Positions 40,302 through 51,691 of a DNA stretch of 64,000 nt are shown one piece after another (within the stretch, counting starts at the first letter, position 1; each line of letters starts with the position of its first letter). The position numbers and the translations under genes were made by a program. Under the pieces are notes generated by a model. It searched no databases. It saw only the letters and a program-made list of their open reading frames with translations, and had not been told where the DNA came from. The stretch lies in NCBI GenBank assembly GCA_008694505.1, contig VZDJ01006585.1, positions 11,612,944-11,676,943 of the forward strand. The letters run 5' to 3'. The stretch is from Cyanoderma ruficeps (Eukaryota > Chordata > Aves > Passeriformes > Timaliidae).

Positions 40302-42081
40302 GCTGTAAATGCAATCCACTGTTCCAGGCCACCAGGTCTTCTAGATTAAATGGGTTTGCAACTCTAACAGCATATCCACCATGATAGGCAAAGTGCCAAG
40401 ATATAATTGGTGATATATAACAGAAATTACAAGCAATATTAATGGAGGATATATTTCAAGAAAAGAACTATTTTCATTCCAGAAGCATTTTTATGCCATT
40501 AGGTAAAGGGCAAAAAAGTTAATGCTACTAAATATGGTATAATTCCTCAGCAACCATTTTTATCTGATGAATGCTACATATTTATGCCATACTGCAAATT
40601 GCCTTGTAAATTATCTCATTTCGTCAGCACCACAAAATTCAGAATATATGACAACTTTAAAATATTGACTAATAGCTGATAGTTTTGCATACTGTTTCAT
40701 ATCTTGTGAAAACACAATTTTTTTAAATAAAACTTTTTATCCATTAAAATACAAATGCAGACTACTTTAATTGGCAATAGTAACTGTAAATTCCCCTGAA
40801 GACAGGAAAATTATATCTCATCCCTCTTCCAAGCATTTCAATATCTAATAATGTTTTCAGCTCTTATTAACATGTTCCTTTGCAATATCAACCTTTAAGA
40901 TGAAGGTTTAAAACCCTCAAAGACATAAAACTTAAAAACAGTTAAGACACATAGCAAAAGCTGTTTGAAAGCTAAATGCAAAAATCAAGGAAATCAAAGA
41001 AAGAATAGTTAAGGAAAATCATATTTTACACCCCACGCCCCCACCCCAAGTCTAACGATATGAAAGGCAAAAGGTATTTAATTTGAGATTTCAATTTTTC
41101 AAATCACTCTAGAAAATTCCTGTTGTAGCTGATGCTGATGTTACACAATCCAATTGGCTTTTAGGAATACTAATTTCTATGAAAAATACCCACCAGGGTA
41201 GTAGGAATTAAAGCATTTCCATCTGAAGGACGCCAAAATGTAAGCTAATACTGAGCAATAGTAGATCATCATGTTCTCGTTCTGAATGACAATTTGGTGC
41301 ATGTGTGAGACAAAGCCTGAGGCCTAACCAGGACTTCCCACAGAGAGAGGAGGGACAGGCAGCATGGTATAAATATCACAGCAACACTTTCAAGTGCTGC
41401 ATTTCAAAAATCTCAGACTGTAGCTGGTAGAGAGGACAAAGGAACAGAAGGAATTAACCCTCCAAAGAACAAAGTTTAAGTTTTCACTTTTCAAAACCTT
41501 TCTGAGATCCATCGTTTATAGAGTAAGGGAAGAACAAAGATAAAGTATTTATAAATGAAAACATACCAGCGATGAAATCACAGCATTGCTAAACTGCATA
41601 AGGGCTCATGCCAAAATTTGAAGAGTAAGAGCATTTTCAATAGTTTCCACAAGAATGAATAATGACAAATTATCTAGGGATTCAATTTTACTCAGTATAT
41701 GCAAACACAGAGAAGATGATATTCTTGGACATTGGGGAAATTATTTGAAATGAGATGTCACATATTCTTTGAAGTCACTCCTGTTAATATACCACTGGGT
41801 TATTGTCACCGGCCTTAAAAGTTAACTGTCATACTATTTAATTGGAAATTCCAAACTAATCTAAGTTTTCCTACTACGTTCCTGTCCATCAAACCAGTGT
41901 AAAAGCTATTTTAAGCTTGTCCAAGTGTGGAAGATCACTGATGCTGAAAAAATCACTTCACTGAAATGTTTGTGTAATTAATTCTCAAAACCAAATGAAA
42001 CAACACAGAACAAAATGTTAAAATACAATTATAAAGCAATGGTACTTCTCATCTTGACTAGGGGCTAGGGATTAGAACTTC

Positions 42082-42565
42082 TGTGTGTGGAGGCTTGTGA
42101 GCTTGCTAGGGGCCTTCCTGGGGCTATGCCTTGGAAGAATGTCCCCTAGGCCCTAACCTCTCCTATGGACCCCCTGTATAACTCATAGGTTGTCAGTGCC
42201 ACACCCCCCATTGGCCCCTTGGCCGTTACACCCATGGCTGACCATATGGTCAGGTTTCTAGCAGTTTCTCTGTATTTTGTAACCCAATTGGTTTATACCC
42301 CTGTCTGTTTAGCCTCATGTTTTCCTATTGGTCATTGCACCCCTTATCCCACCCATACCTCTCGGTGATTGGTTGCTACCCTTGGGTCCACGCCCTGATG
42401 CCCCTAGATAAGCCTGGATCCCAAACTCTTTGTCTTTGCCTCTGGACACTTTTGGTGCCGGTGGGCTGTGCTGGATTTCTACACAAAGGCCTTTCCCACC
42501 CTCTATTGTCAGCAAGTTACCTGGGGTGTGTGTAGGTGTGGGATTGCTGTGCGTATGCCCCAACA
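42082..42565 (+). mobile_element. Probable LTR (U3-rich), endogenous retrovirus
   Basis: A GC-richer block with TG at 42082 and CA at 42565. It carries at least four inverted CCAAT boxes (ATTGG near 42210, 42288, 42328 and 42370) and then a TATA-like TAGATAAGCC near 42406. Downstream lies a pyrimidine-rich R/U5-like stretch. This order is typical of a retroviral LTR promoter, where CCAAT elements bind NF-Y. No gag, pol or env sequence was seen next to it, so it looks like a solo or truncated LTR. The flanks ACTTC and CCTTC are a weak candidate target-site duplication. No AATAAA was found, and the right end might extend toward 42780. A 155-codon minus-strand frame (42315-42782) runs across the block and its flank, and I do not consider it a gene. 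Confidence 0.5.
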
Positions 42566-43807
42566 CCTTCCTCTGGAAGAGACTTTTGGGAGGTTGCAAC
42601 AAGTCATTGCTGACCCACATTGTAACATCTATATGCTTGTGTAGGTTCTCAGTATGCACCAGCAGACCTCTCCTCCATGCCCACAATTCCATCTCCAGCT
42701 GTTTGTACTGCACAAAGATACTGACTTGCCAGACCTGCGCCTGGAGGCACATCTCAAAGTTTTCCACTTGCTTTTGACACAATATTATGCTATCTCAAAA
42801 GTTGCCAGAGATAAAAGACTCAGTAATCAAATCCATAGAAGTTACCATAAGGAAGAAGAATTGGAAGTCAAAAGATCTCTGACTTTGAATGCAGGTGATA
42901 CTGGACTCTTATACAATTGTCTTTCCAAAAGCTGATGCAACAGGATTGCCTCCAGCTTCCCTTAGAGCAACAAAGATACGTTGTTTCTTTACCTGCCCAA
43001 CAGAGCATTCCACAAGTGTAACTAAGAAAAATAACTCGAATTATTTACTCCAGAAAGATGCTTGTCAGGTGAGACACTGCCTATCCACACTGTCAGTGTA
43101 TGGCCTTGAAAGGGTCTACAAGCAAACATTCTGCTGAAAGTGTTGACTTACAGTGATATTTGTTTTCTAAGCATCTCCCTAAATCTCCTATTCTGTTACA
43201 AAATGTTTTCCTGAAGAAAAACAAATAAATTACAAAGACATTCCTTCTATTTTTACTCGCTGTGAAAACTGAAATTGTACTAGGTAGAACTTAGCTGATT
43301 TCAAAGTAAGCTTTTCTTTTTTGACTTGTTCCAGAAAAATAAAATAAGAAAACAATTTGTATTTTAGTAAAACTGATTCAAATACAACATGAAATGTAGA
43401 TTTTCAAGATTCCAAATTTTAATGATTTTTCTTTTACATAAAAATGTATATAACACTGAAGCAGAATCTCAGAACCTAAAATCAGGTACCAGCATAAACT
43501 TAGATTAAAAGGTTAGGGGAAAAAAAAAAAGAAATTAGTACAAAAGCATAAAAGAATTTTTTTTTAATAAATTGCAGAAAACCTTAAAAATTGCATATGA
43601 TTATGCTTTTAAATTTCTGCATTGCATAGGTATAGTCACAGCCACTTTCTTAACAGCTTCAATGGCTTAAGGTTTCAGCATTATACAGATATTCTAGCAG
43701 AAATGGTAGCAGACAGGATTGCTGAATGCTCCTTTATCAATTTAAGAAGAAAACCTTCCAGAACACCTCCACTAGTCTTTTAAAATAATGTTACTGGTTT
43801 TCTATTG
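42566..43807. other. Non-coding DNA after the LTR-like block
   Basis: 42566-42780 stays GC-richer and has open frames in several phases. It may be internal sequence of the same element, but no retroviral motif is recognisable. The remainder is unique AT-rich DNA with A/T runs at 43518-43530 and 43558-43566. Confidence 0.4.
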
Positions 43808-44033
43808 TAGAATCATAGAATCACAGAATGATTTGGGTTGGAAGGGACCTTAAAGATCGTCTATTTCCAACCTCACAGCTGTGGGCTGGGGCACCTTCCA
43901 CTAGACCATGCCAACCTGGCCTTGAACACTTTCAGGGATGGGGCATCCACAGCTTCTCTGGGCAACCAATTCCAATTCCTCACCACCCCCACAGTAAAGA
44001 ATTTCTTCCTAACATCCAATCTAAACATACTGT
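43808..44033 (-). mobile_element. CR1 LINE, 3' end fragment
   Basis: On the plus strand it starts with the reversed octamers AATCATAGAATCACAGAATG. GGTTGGAAGGGACCTTAAAG, CACCTTCCACTAGACCATG, CCAACCTGGCCTTGAACACT and TTCTTCCTAACATCCAATCT follow. This is the antisense of the CR1 3' untranslated end and last coding part. At about 225 bp it is the longest well-preserved CR1 piece in the window and is 5'-truncated as usual. Its low divergence suggests a relatively recent subfamily. The overlapping 70-80-codon plus-strand frames are not genes. Confidence 0.92.
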
Positions 44034-44690
44034 CTTCCAGTGCTACTTAGAAATACAGAAATTCCTGTAGGTGAAATAATAAACTCTCAATATGTGTGAC
44101 AAAGATAAAAATGACATTATTTTTGGTAAAAAAGTGGGAGAGGGGAGAAAATAGTAAGGTTGCTTTTAAGGCAGCAAAGATTTGGGAGGCTGTGATATGC
44201 ATGAAAATTGAAACAGTTTCTCTAATGTAAGCCAAGGATTGATCTTCTATAACAAACAGGAGGAATTTTTATAAGCTGTTATTCAACCAAAACTCCCCAA
44301 AATTTCAAGATAACAAATCTAGCTCTAGTTTTCAAGATTTGTCCAATTTTAGGAAATCTTTATATCAGCGTGTAACAAAAAATATTTCAGTGCATTTAGG
44401 TGAGTAGCTGAGTAATTTTGTGATATGTGCAAGGTTAAGAGTTTGCTGTTGGATTTGTTCCTTTCCAATTGGCTAGAAATTGTTTCTGCAATTTGGCCTT
44501 ACCAACAGATAGCTGTCCTGAATTTTCAGTTAGTATGAAATTCATGTCTTGCAAATTCTATCTGTAGATACATGATCTCTATAATTTTATGAATGTTTAT
44601 CTCTTAGATAATGAGTTAACCTACTTCAAGTATTTACCCAGTTCTCTCAGAATCAGCCAAACTTATATCAGAAAGCTGAATCCAATAGGC
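44034..44690. other. Unique non-coding AT-rich DNA
   Basis: Nothing recognisable lies between the two CR1 pieces. The opposite orientation of those pieces argues that they are independent insertions. Confidence 0.5.
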
Positions 44691-44742
44691 AGCTGGATTT
44701 GATCGCCGTTGTGGGTCCCTTCAAACTGAACCATTCTATTCT
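44691..44742 (+). mobile_element. CR1 LINE, terminal 3' fragment
   Basis: Only the last ~50 bp of a plus-strand CR1 remain. They read AGCTGGATTTGATCGCC, GTGGGTCCCTTCAAACTGAA and CATTCTATTCTG, matching the tail and octamer end of CR1. An A inserted in CCTTCAAACTG marks mild decay. Confidence 0.7.
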
Positions 44743-47700
44743 GTTTATTTTAAAATTATAGTAGATTAATAGCCATTACTGGAGACACAACATTAATAAT
44801 GCTGATCTCTGAGCAATACACAATAGGTGCTTATCACAATTTTTATTCAAGCTTCAATTTTGCATGCTCCAAAACTTAGAAATTGAGGCATATACATATG
44901 CTATTGTCAAATAGGATGAAAGATCTTTGGAAGTTTAGCTCTGGTATTTTTATTAGACTGTCAGAATAATATCAAGAATTTATATAATAATCCAAATCCT
45001 ACTTTGCAATATTTCCATTAGTTAAAGTCACTGAAACCACTTTTATTCACATTCAGAGGCAAAAGAAAATATATGTTGAAAATTAAATGTATATATACAG
45101 CTGCACTAGAATTTGAAATGTTTTTTGTACTTTAATGGGTAAAGAAAATACATTTTTATGGTAAAAAGTAGGTACCCTGGTATAAAACTACAATTTTAAA
45201 AACATCTCAGCTGCTGTTAAATCCTGAAAGTGTCCACACCCTGAAAGTGTTCAGGGAGGGCTGGGGCAGAACCTTCATTTTAGAAATCATTAGTTGTTCC
45301 CAGATCTCACCCCAATATTTGATTATTTAGCAACTTACCTACTAGGTTTTGGGACAACATACTAGAACTTTGCTTTTGTCTTACTTATTACTAAGCTGCC
45401 GGAATAGTGATTCTAGTAACAATATGCACCAACAGTGAATACAATGCACAAGTCTATACCAAACCCTGCAAAGACAAATTAGTGATTTAAAGGTAATGCT
45501 GGTGTTCTGAAAGGTACAACACTGTTGTTCACTGTGCTGTTAGATGTTTATTTGCTTTGCCAGACTTCAGAGACTGAATCACTCACTGGATGAAATGGCA
45601 TGAGTTTCATAGTAAATAGAGTTATAAAAGTAGTCTAAGCTATAATTTGAATGCAAGGCATTAAAAATGTATATGTTGCTCTATATAATGCAAATACACA
45701 TTAATCTTAGCAAGCATTATGTTTTTATGTGTAAACCCTAAACTGATCAATGGGACACAAATGGTAAAGTTAATATGACTTTGGAAAAGGAGAAAAAGAT
45801 TTGTCATCATACCTATGCAAGAATAAAGCTCTCTGTTTTTTTAAAAAATGTAATAATGACTTCTACTTTTATAATGGTTAAAAAGACTTTATTTGTCCTT
45901 ACTGTTTTACAACAGTGAAAAAGAACTTTCTTACTTTTAATAATCTCATTTGGGTAAATTAGAGGATTAACTGAAAAAATAGACAAGATACAGCTAGCTG
46001 AGTTTGTTTAATAGAAATATTCTTTAAAAAAAAGTCTTTCATCTATTTAACAGTGATACATATAAGGAAGAGAAAAAGTAAGAATCACTTTTACTTCACA
46101 GATGTGAAATTAATTACAGAGATAAGTGAGCTACCAAGGGTTATTCAAAATTTTTAAAGCAGTTAAGAGACTGAGAACCAGATCTCAGCTCAGTGTTTTG
46201 TTATAGCATATAATTTTTGAGTGGCACAGCATCATATCTATTATAAGATTAAGAATATACATACTTACAGCCATCTCTAAATATGCAACCTTTTTTATTG
46301 GGAAGCAAACAAAAAACCCAACCAGCAAATATGAGCAGAAAGGAGAATATTTTTTCTGTATAAATCATGAACACATAATCTTTCTTCTCTTGAGAAATTT
46401 ATCGGCTATCAACACAATTTTGACCACAGTACCAAGCATGCAAAGTCCTACAAATTAAGTACTATTCAAGAAATCCTACTTGCTTATTCAGAATACTGTA
46501 TGTAAGCTCTCACTGAGCTTATGGGATGCATTTTAGACACACGGATAGAATCCAAGGGATTAAACACAAAACCTACACTGGCATGTGGGATACAGAAGGG
46601 AAGTACTATGCTGTGAAATGTATACCAATTCATAAAGGATGAAGCTCACAAAGAATGGCAAGGTTTCTTTGTCACTCACATTTTTGGGAGCTTGAGGCAT
46701 ATTTAACTCTGCATCACATTAGTCAGATGCAACTCCTCTACTGATCCTCATCAGTGGACACACATTCCCTTGGTTGTCCATGACAGGCCTTTTGCTTTCA
46801 GCACCACTGTGCATTTGATCTCAGTTTCATAATGGATAAAAAAGACCATGCTAGAATAAGCAAACAAGATCACTGATTTCGATTTGAGCCTTTTATGTGT
46901 ATACATTGTCTAAGCCTACCAGCTGTATAGTACACGATATGCTTCCAGGTGGATCAAGGGACAGAGTATCGGTTGCGCTGCAGGATCCCTGTAGATTGGG
47001 ATCAAATCCATAGGTCAAGGAAAAGAAACCTTGGCTGTTCAGAGGCATCTGAGGGGAGTATGCTGTTCCCGGGGGAGCTATGCCTAGCAGGCTATAGCAA
47101 GCAAAGCTTGGTGAAGTATTACTGCTCAGCTACAGTTAAGTTCTCTTTTCTAGTGAAAATACAATAGAAACAAACCTCAAATCCAACCATAAAAATGTCT
47201 CACACAGCTAACAGTGGACCTGCATTCAGAAATAGTTTCACTCTGCACTTCTTCAGTGTTTCTATTAGGATGGTCCCTTGCCATGGGTAGGAGGTGTTCA
47301 GTGCAGGAACTCCTGAATAGGTTTCATTCTTTGACCAGAGGCTTTTCGTCCATTTTCAATTACTGCAATTCAGTGTATGACAAGGGGAAAGCTGTTAAGA
47401 AGTTATACTATGTCTTCTGATTAGCAACTGCTCCAAAGCATGAAGAAAAAGCTGTAAATATGAACTTAAATCTTCCATGTGGAAGCATGGTGCCTTATTA
47501 CCGAATCACTACTTCCTTTCTATTGAATTCACTTCTGAGACTGAGAATAAAGACACACATATTGGATACACTGTTCTCTCTTTATTAGGCAAAAAAAGAT
47601 CTAGTTTCAGCCTTAATTGTATTCCTCTCAAACAGGAGGAAGAAATAATTCAAACCAAACCTAATCCAAATACCCTTTAACCCAGATATTGAGAGTTCAA

Positions 47701-49177
47701 AATCCAGGCAAAATATTTTAGTGTTGATTGATGATCTACAAAAACTGCAACCACAATCTGCCTTCACAAAGACACAGGGGGAAAAAAAATCCAAATTAAT
47801 ATACAGCAGTTAAAACACAGCTGTAGAATAATAAACCAAAATAAAGATTAAGAAAAAAACTGTTTGTTTATCTACTTCAGGCCTTTCTGAATCAAACTGG
47901 CTCTTAATATGAACAGGAATGCATTGTAACATAAACCCATGCAGTACTTCCATTTGTATTATAGTACAGGTAAAGCATTACGAATCAGTAGAAAGGAACT
48001 TTCTTCCTGAAAGGAACAAAATAAGGTATAGTTTGCATTTTAAGAATGGGTGCATCTTTGTTCTGAGAGAGAATGAAGCTGAAGAAAAAAACAAAAGAAA
48101 TACAGCACTCCAAAAAACCAACCAATCAACCAAACTAGCAATCTGCCCAAAAGCCAAACAAACCAAAACCAGTCCCTTCCCATTCCATTAAAAGAAGTCA
48201 TGCCCAGCTCTCAGCGTATTGTGAGGTGCAAATTCCCCGGAGACCTATTACCACTGTGGTGTAAACTGTACAGCAGTTCCTACCACTCACACTTGATGTG
48301 AGAGTGTATCCATTATATCAGTCCATTAAGGACTGCCCAATCCAGGAGATTCTGAGTAAGTACTTCAGCAGATAGCTGCCACCACACTTCCCGTGCCTGC
48401 ACAAAGGCAAAGCTGACTCACTTCAAGCTAAATTGGGAATTAAGCTGCAGTATTGTCCCCAGTGTGGAATGCCAAAATACACAGTTGCTAGACAGGCACT
48501 AAGTGCGCAGACAGCTCTGGGGTCCAACACGGTTAGCGGAGAAAAGGAGTGAATTTCTACCCTGTCTCTGAAGAGGACAGAAGGATAGTCACAACAGAAG
48601 AGGCTCCATATCCCTAATACCTATCCTATCCCCAGTACAACATCTCATTTCCCTGTGAAACTTAGAAAGCCACAAGTATTGTGGTCAATGTTTTCCACCA
48701 ATTCCTGTGTGCAGCCAGCTCACTAATAAAGAATGTAGGCTGAAAAAGCCTATTTTTATGACTATTTGGAAGTACCCTGTCTTCTCCCACTCTCCCCTGC
48801 TCCCACAAATGCAGCTGAAAGAAAATGTGGTGTTAGGACTGTGGTCCTCTCACCAAAAGGGTAAATGATGGATTTATTCTAGTTAGATAGAAGAAACTTA
48901 CCTGACCATGAGTGGTTGCTTTTGTCAGCTCCTACATGAATGAATAGCTTATTTGAAGGAATATGTGCTTTAAAAACCCTGCCAGCCTCTCCTGTAAAAA
49001 TACATTTCACTGAAGCCAATGAACATCCCATTTACTTAGTGGAACCTTCAGTTTCTACCACCTTCCTGGAACATTTTCAACCTGAGATACCACAGTATAG
49101 AGAGCCATTCCCATCACCACTGACTCAGCCAGGATGAGAGACAGTGTCAGTACACATCCTTTAACAGATGGCTTCTA
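44743..49177. other. Unique non-coding AT-rich DNA
   Basis: No gene is recognised. A 15-bp imperfect direct repeat (CCTGAAAGTGT plus CCA or TCA) at about 45223-45254 is followed by AGGGAGGGCTGGGGCAGA and might be a CR1 remnant. An A/C-rich tract lies at 48107-48172. Open frames are 90 codons at most. Confidence 0.45.
48107..48172. repeat. A/C-rich low-complexity tract
   Basis: AAAAAACCAACCAATCAACC-type sequence, then AAACAAACCAAAACC, interrupted by a short unique stretch. Confidence 0.75.
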
Positions 49178-49195
49178 AAAAAAAAAAAAAAAAAA
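49178..49195. repeat. Poly-A tract
   Basis: A run of about 18 A. No retroposed body or target-site duplication was evident beside it. Confidence 0.9.
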
Positions 49196-51663
49196 GGCGA
49201 GTAGGCACTTCTATAGCTGTTTATCTTCTTTTCTCTTTCAGGCCTCATAGATATAAAAGCAGCAGAAGAAAGTGGCAAGATGTCATCACTGAACACCAAG
49301 CAGAAAGAAAGCAGAAAATACAACTTTTTGGTATACTCATCAGTTTGAGTGAAAAGCTGAACATTATTTATGAGACATGTGAGAAACAATCCATTGTACT
49401 GAAAAACGATAGTCAATCCCAGACATAAATTCTCTGCTGGTCGATAACCACTATACCCATTCCCTTAGACATGAGAATGACCTGACAGAGCTATAAATTC
49501 ACACGTTGTCCATTTTTCACAGAGAAGCTCCCTGCCCCAGACAGTCCGCAGTGCACCAGGCATGACACTGGTGTAAACATTTACTCATTTATTATGTTAC
49601 ACTGATTGCATTTCAGCTCCCCAACAACAGACAGGCAAGTAACAATGGTTATACAACCCGGGCCAGGTTCAAGATGCAAGCACAGGCTAAATTTAGGTTT
49701 CAGAAATGGCACAGAGTGATAGCCCTTCCTATCCCAGCTATACTCTGAACTCACTGAATATGGATTTTCTGTTAACACAAATCCTCACATAAATCCATAC
49801 GGTTTCAATATGCACATGGATGAAACAACTTCTCTACCTACAAGTTTCTTTGGAGGAACCAAACAGAAAACTCAGTCTAAACTTACTGAAAATGTTAAAA
49901 ATGCCTGGCATTGACCCAAAGTCTTTCTGAAGAGGCTGACCGATAATTAGTGCATTTCAGTGATTTGCTCCTTTTGGGGCCTGTGTTCTAATGGGTTTTA
50001 GAGCTCGCAAATCAGTGCTAGGATTTGTTCTGTGCATTAACGTGCACAGAGTGCTAAGCTACTTATTTGTAATGATGCTGTTCCTGTAGGAAAGCCTGCC
50101 TTGATTGTTAATGATACTTGAGGCTCTTAATCTTAAAACAAGGGGGGAGAGAAATTGCAGGGTGTGGCATAGTCTGCAACACAGTTTATCATTTCCTGAA
50201 AATAAAAACCTCACTTAATTCCATTGATAGCACTCAGAATATTATAATAGGCATTTAATTTCCTAAACAAATTGCGTTTTAAGAAGCTGAAGCAATCTCT
50301 TAAATTACACTATTTTCATTGTTTGTCTTTGTTGTTGTTCTTTTTAAAGCTGTGATGTATTCAAAAGTGATTTATTTGAAAGAATAATTTGAAGAAACCT
50401 TCTCTTACTTTCCACTACTCTTATTTATTTTAAAAGCACAAATAAAAAAATGAGAGTAATATCTTATTCCTCTTCAAGATTAAACATTAAAGACTGCTGT
50501 ACAATCAGCATTGCACGGCTGCCTAATAGTGTACACTGCTGACACATTAATTGGTTTATTGACTAAAGTTTTACAACTTTTCATTCAGCCCAAAGTGCCC
50601 TTTCTGTGAACTCACCCAAAGAATTATCAGATTCAATAATCTAAATTATATTCATTAATACAATAATAGATATATAATAAAAAAGAACAACAATTACCTT
50701 CAAACAAAGTAGAGCTAATGACTTCAGGAAGATTGATTTTACATACCAAAAAAAAAATGTATAGACAATCAAAACTTTGAATACCCAAAATAAAATTTTT
50801 CTTTGAACATCACAAGCTAGAATAAAATAAACTGGAAGAATAAGTGTAATGAATATTTATATGGTTAAAAATGTTACGACATACAGAGAAAAAAAAGAGT
50901 ATGAAATATAGGCTGACTGGTAAAGTATGATAAAATAATGTCATGATAGATTTCCCTGTTGCTGTCAGCCTTTTATAAATTTCATTCCCATCTTTCAAAA
51001 TATTTTTAAAATACAAACTGCAGGAATAAAAAAATGTTCAGTATGACCGATCCAATTTGGAATTCAAATAGAAAGACAATTTGACAAATTCCCTGTAAAA
51101 CATGAATTTCAGGTTTGTCACAATTCAGTTACAATCTTGAGGCTACATGGAAGTTGTGGGAAAGGCTCTTCATCCCTTCTAAGTATCAAGCAATTTAACA
51201 CAGATGCAAACACACACCTGTGTGACCTGATCTCAGCTCTTCCATGGCGTGAATTATTTTTAGCTTCTGGAGACAAAATGCCAGTTAATGTACAAAGTAT
51301 TGCACCAAAAGGATCTGATGTTTGTAAGTAGAAAGATGTATTTATAGACATACATACATACATACAAAATGGAGTACCGTTGGCTAAACAAAACCACAAA
51401 GTAGTGGAAAAGCCTCTACACATACACAGAAGAAAAATGTGAACTCAGCTGGTGGGACAAGAGATAAAAAGGACACAATTGAGTGTTTCAGTAAGACACT
51501 GAAAGGAGTTCAAGGTACTTAGTGAATCAGCTGCTGACCTCATATCAAACTCAGTCCTAATCATAGTGAATGAAAATTGCTGTTTGTAGATGATGGCTGG
51601 AAAAGGCTTTAAACCACAAACTCATTCTAAAATGCTGCACAAAAAAANATTTGTGAGGGATGG
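49196..51663. other. Unique non-coding DNA, possibly with conserved elements
   Basis: No gene is supported. 49920-50620 is complex, repeat-free and rich in TAAT-type motifs, and it carries an 8-bp hairpin at 50029-50050. An (ACAT)n run of about four units lies at 51348-51366. One ambiguous base is at 51648. Confidence 0.4.
50029..50050. repeat. Inverted repeat, 8 bp stem, 6-nt loop
   Basis: TCTGTGCA (50029-50036) pairs exactly with TGCACAGA (50043-50050) around TTAACG. Compact, but common enough to arise by chance. Confidence 0.7.
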
Positions 51664-51691
51664 GAAAAAAAAAAAAAAAAAAAAAAAAAAA
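51664..51691. repeat. Poly-A tract
   Basis: A run of about 27 A. An ambiguous base lies just upstream at 51648 after another A7. The exact length is doubtful. Confidence 0.9.

Larger units (their letters stand above)
33961..42080. other. Unique non-coding AT-rich DNA
   Basis: No gene is supported. Contents are A/C-rich tracts (34797-34885, 35806-35840, 39597-39652), an A-rich patch (39690-39723), two (CT)n runs (40175-40190, 40285-40301) and a C-rich patch near 41030-41046. The longest open frame in the window (156 codons, 35539-36009) crosses an A/C-rich tract and shows no domain. Confidence 0.5.

Noticed and set aside
41368..41375. TATAAATA, a possible core promoter
   Set aside because: Isolated TATA match in AT-rich DNA with no downstream gene or exon signal.
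42315..42782. 155-codon open frame, minus strand
   Set aside because: It lies over an LTR-like block and flank with frames open in several phases, and has no retroviral or cellular motif.
49241..49330. Strong acceptor-like pyrimidine tract (CTTTCAG) on the plus strand
   Set aside because: No good donor follows within a plausible exon length.
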